64,000 bases of DNA from Membranipora membranacea (Eukaryota > Bryozoa > Gymnolaemata > Cheilostomatida > Membraniporidae). The stretch spans positions 24,056,001-24,120,000 of the forward strand of contig OU612065.1 in NCBI GenBank assembly GCA_914767715.1, written 5' to 3'. The stretch's first letter is position 1. Each line of letters starts with the position of its first letter. Under the pieces are notes generated by a model. That model was given only the letters and a program-made list of their open reading frames with translations. It was not told where the DNA came from and did no database searches. This document shows positions 61,197-64,000 of the stretch, piece after piece. Both the position numbers and the translations under genes were made by a program.

Positions 61197-61340
61197 CTTG
61201 GAATTTCTATAGAGACCATGGGGCACCAGCTTCAAATGCAACATGAATATTAGATTCTTCCAACTACTAGCTCAGATTTCTAATTGATATAGCCATTTCA
61301 GCCAATGTAAACTTAACACTTCCAGGGCCTAAATCTTTCA

Positions 61341-63728
61341 ATGATGCAGTGCCATGAATTAGCTGTAAATATACTTCTTATTGTAAGTTTTCATGCTGGT
61401 TATGCAGCAGCTCAAGGAACAGGTTAGTTGTGTTGAATAAATAATACTCTACTGAGGCTTCATAAGTTTGTACTTGAGAGGATTTTAAAATTTGGGGCTT
61501 CCTTCATAGATATCTAGAGTTACAAGTATGATGTGTGTTGCCCCAAGTCCATAATTGTAGAAGCAGAAGCAGAAACATTGATGCCTTCTAACCCATTGGT
61601 CTTTCTGTAATGTTTTAAGATTTTTCACAGGTATTCTATATGGGAGGAGAATATCCTATGTAAGAATTGTGGTAATCTAGTCTAGTCAAATGTAAAACAT
61701 GCTTGTACCTTGTATGTTGATTCTTCATCGTCACCTACCTAGGCCTGCTTCTATTCTGACAAATCGCCATTCATCATATGTTTCAGGTACCATATCATTT
61801 CTTGGAGATGCCGGAGCTACACTTTCCCAGTCAATGAACACCCCCAATGGGAAGATACAAGTCTTTCTGCGGGCATTTGAAAATGGTACTCAGACCAATG
61901 TCCTCGGAATGGTAGGTAATGTAGGCAGTCAATAAAAAGAAGGGATAAATCTTAGCATCATGGCATCTTTGTTTGGTTATTCTAGTTGGACTGCAGTTCT
62001 GAGTCAGCTATTCCTTCACACATTAGATGCTAAAGAAATTTTTTGTTGAATAACAAGATCTCACCTTATGTCGATAACACTTAAAATACATAACTATCAC
62101 TGAGTTTAAGAGGTGGATGCTCAATGCGCATGTGACAAACTTATGTATAGTTGCTTACGATATGTTCAGAACCTGAGATATTTGTGAGGATTTTTAGGAT
62201 TTTGATTTGTAAGTGGTTATTTTATGCAAGTAGAATCTGTAACTCATCTAAAAATAAACGAGACCTACACATTTTTGCAGGTGAGAGTTGAATGCAGCCT
62301 TGTGACCAATCTCGCTGGGTACACTTCAACAGTTGTGATACAACCGGTGGTGGTAGACGCATCTAACACTCTGGGAGATGTACCTGCTAATATCAACTTT
62401 GAGTAAGTCAGATTTTCTCATCATCATCCTCTTGAGACTTGATGTCACTTAGATCATTAATCAAAGCAATTACGATATGAAAATTCTGTTGGTGCAATGA
62501 GCCCACTCTGGATAGTTCACTGGTCATTACATTGGAAGCATTTATAACACATGGAGTATGAACAAATCACAGTTTGAATTTTTAGACTTTCTTGAATTTT
62601 TTTAGGTTGGCGGCAGCAGGAAGACCCAATGAGCTGAGTTGTGTAGCTAATACTCAGAATAATAATGTTGACCCTCAGTTCAACAACACCAGAGCTACAC
62701 CAACAATGTAAGAAATTAATGCAGCTGCAGTAGCTGAATTTGCTTGGTTTTGTTATTGAAATTGAGTTTTCTTCTTTAATTCCGTTTTTGTTAAATCATG
62801 TATGGAAAGAGAGCTTTACTTGACAGCACAATTTTAAGTAGAGGTAAGTTTCCTCTCATGGTATAGATTTGATATTTTGAATAGAGAGGTACAAGAAACA
62901 AATTTCGTCTTTTATGTTTATAGATACCTTCAGGCAGTTCGTCCGCCGACTTTATACTTCTATTCTGATGTCATTTCCATCCCTAATGAAGCCCTTGATA
63001 GAGTACAGAACAGAGCCGGGACTTTTTCTCTCAAACTCAGGTAAGTTCAACCGTCACTCTGCTAGGCTATGCGCAAAATCCTTAATGCCAACTTAGAAAG
63101 ATTTAAGATGTGAACTGTCGAGTCATAGGAATTATGCTGATACAACTATATTGAAAAGGACATACTCCAGGTAGTTCTAGTATAGGGTATGGATACAGGC
63201 GGGACCTGCTGCCTAAACAGAGAGGAAATCTTAATTCTATACCTGATAGTTTGCCAAATCAGCTTCATTGACCAAATCATTATAGGTCTGATTCGTCTAT
63301 GATGTGTCTCTATGCAAACTCAGCCATGATTCAATCATGATCTGCCCTGGATACCGACTCTTTGCAAACCATCCTGCTTACATACCATATAATCACTTAA
63401 ACAAATCACAGTACATAATGACTCCATGTTTTAGTGCTCCGCTGATACAGAACTCAACCTTAGAAGTGATTTGCTCAATCACTCGACCTTCAAATTCAAG
63501 TAGGTCACATTGGTTCAAATCAAATTTTCCGGAAATTGTAATGTTTGTCATATTTGTAGTATTTATGTATAGATATATAAATATATATTGTAGTTTGAGT
63601 TTGCCATATTTGGCTACTCCTTACACACATCTACATTATTAATTAATATTACTGTTCTTTTCTGTGGTCCAGCTGCACTGAGCTTCCAAGTTGCAAACTT
63701 CTTTGGTACGGAACAAACCAGCTTAGAT
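61341..63728 (+). CDS. Predicted secreted or type I membrane protein, unknown family (partial, runs off window)
   Basis: Seven exons are inferred (61341-61422, 61787-61911, 62281-62402, 62606-62707, 62924-63040, 63435-63499, 63673-63728); phases agree at every join, giving 223 codons so far. The start is a signal peptide (VNILLIVSFHAGYAAAQG) after ATGATG. The rest is beta-rich, with single Cys per segment (VRVECSLVTNLAGY, NELSCVANTQNN, LEVICSITRPSN) and several N-glycosylation sequons (NGT, NNT, NST). This suggests stacked Ig- or fibronectin-like extracellular domains. The last exon ends GTEQTSLD before GTGAGT at 63729. The 63435-63499 exon was chosen because it restores the frame to ALSFQVANFFG in the next exon. 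No specific family recognised. Confidence 0.65.
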
Positions 63729-64000
63729 GTGAGTATGATATCATATTACAAGGTTTCCCTGGAAACGTACACATTCCTTGTTTAATTGGCTGTACTTTCA
63801 TGATAATGGGACGCCTCTGTTTTAGTGCTTTGTGTTATTTTTTGGTCATATAGATCAGATCAGGGCTTCCGTTCTCCATGTATAGATATAATAAGACCCA
63901 TAGCTGTGTAATCACTATTTAGCGTGATTAAACGAAGAGTTCATACAGGGAGTGACAGCTTGCTGTTAAAAACATACTTATCCAGGCTTCCTTCTAACAG

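Larger units (their letters stand above)
58918..61340. other. Divergent intergenic between RUNDC1 and the secreted-protein gene
   Basis: It contains the 516-bp TIR element (59222-59737), an orphan minus-strand exon (60831-60959), and near the right end a CCAAT box and TATA box. The interval 59738-60830 holds nothing I can support. Confidence 0.5.

Noticed and set aside
63673-63728. Alternative frame reading CTELPSCKLLWYG for the last exon
   Set aside because: That frame follows if the 63435-63499 exon is skipped; including that exon restores a better beta-strand frame ending exactly at a GTGAGT donor with phase 0.

Overview
This is an AT-rich animal nuclear genome window. Genes are split by many short GT-AG introns. 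The gene set includes metazoan-type products: a tubulointerstitial-nephritis-antigen-like protein with a somatomedin B domain, a RUNDC1 orthologue, mitochondrial TFB1M, SPT16 and SRP68. Introns are mostly 150-1000 bp and intergenic gaps mostly 0.3-4 kb. Small foldback transposons are abundant. Together this points to an invertebrate, possibly a sponge or another early-branching animal, but the sequence does not settle the phylum. I found no rRNA, tRNA or CRISPR.

Layout. At 244-1801 (-) lies a DUF1308/UPF0415 gene (C7orf25 family, copy A). From about 1.8 to 16 kb there is a gene-poor graveyard. It holds three or four degenerate non-LTR retrotransposon pieces (2.86-3.61 kb +, 9.3-9.72 kb -, 11.03-11.52 kb +, 13.01-14.45 kb -), a Ty3/gypsy pol remnant (7.59-8.40 kb -), a 43-bp minisatellite (11.6-12.6 kb) and several foldback elements. 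TFB1M is at 16141-20072 (+), with a TIR element in intron 2. A second DUF1308 gene, copy B, is at 21569-23213 (-). A TINAG-like gene is at 26785-33869 (+). SPT16 (34909-44983, -) and SRP68 (45266-50660, +) are divergent, with 282 bp between their start codons. SRP68 and RUNDC1 (51493-58917, -) are convergent. A 516-bp TIR element (59222-59737) and an orphan coding exon (60831-60959, -) follow. The last gene, unrecognised and encoding a secreted-type protein, starts at 61341 (+) and runs off the window.

Most named genes are housekeeping: mitochondrial rRNA dimethylation (TFB1M), nucleosome reorganisation during transcription (SPT16/FACT), the SRP protein-targeting core (SRP68) and membrane/autophagy-linked regulation (RUNDC1). 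The TINAG-like protein is extracellular matrix. They do not form a pathway; the only strong arrangement is the SPT16/SRP68 divergent pair. For five of the genes I placed every exon, and the summed exon lengths divide by three with phases that agree at each junction: TFB1M 338 aa, SRP68 596 aa, RUNDC1 582 aa, TINAG-like 459 aa, DUF1308 A/B 424/409 aa. I consider the unnamed secreted gene at the right edge, the orphan exon beside it, the DUF1308 pair with non-shared introns, and the set of structured repeats to be the parts most worth a second look.
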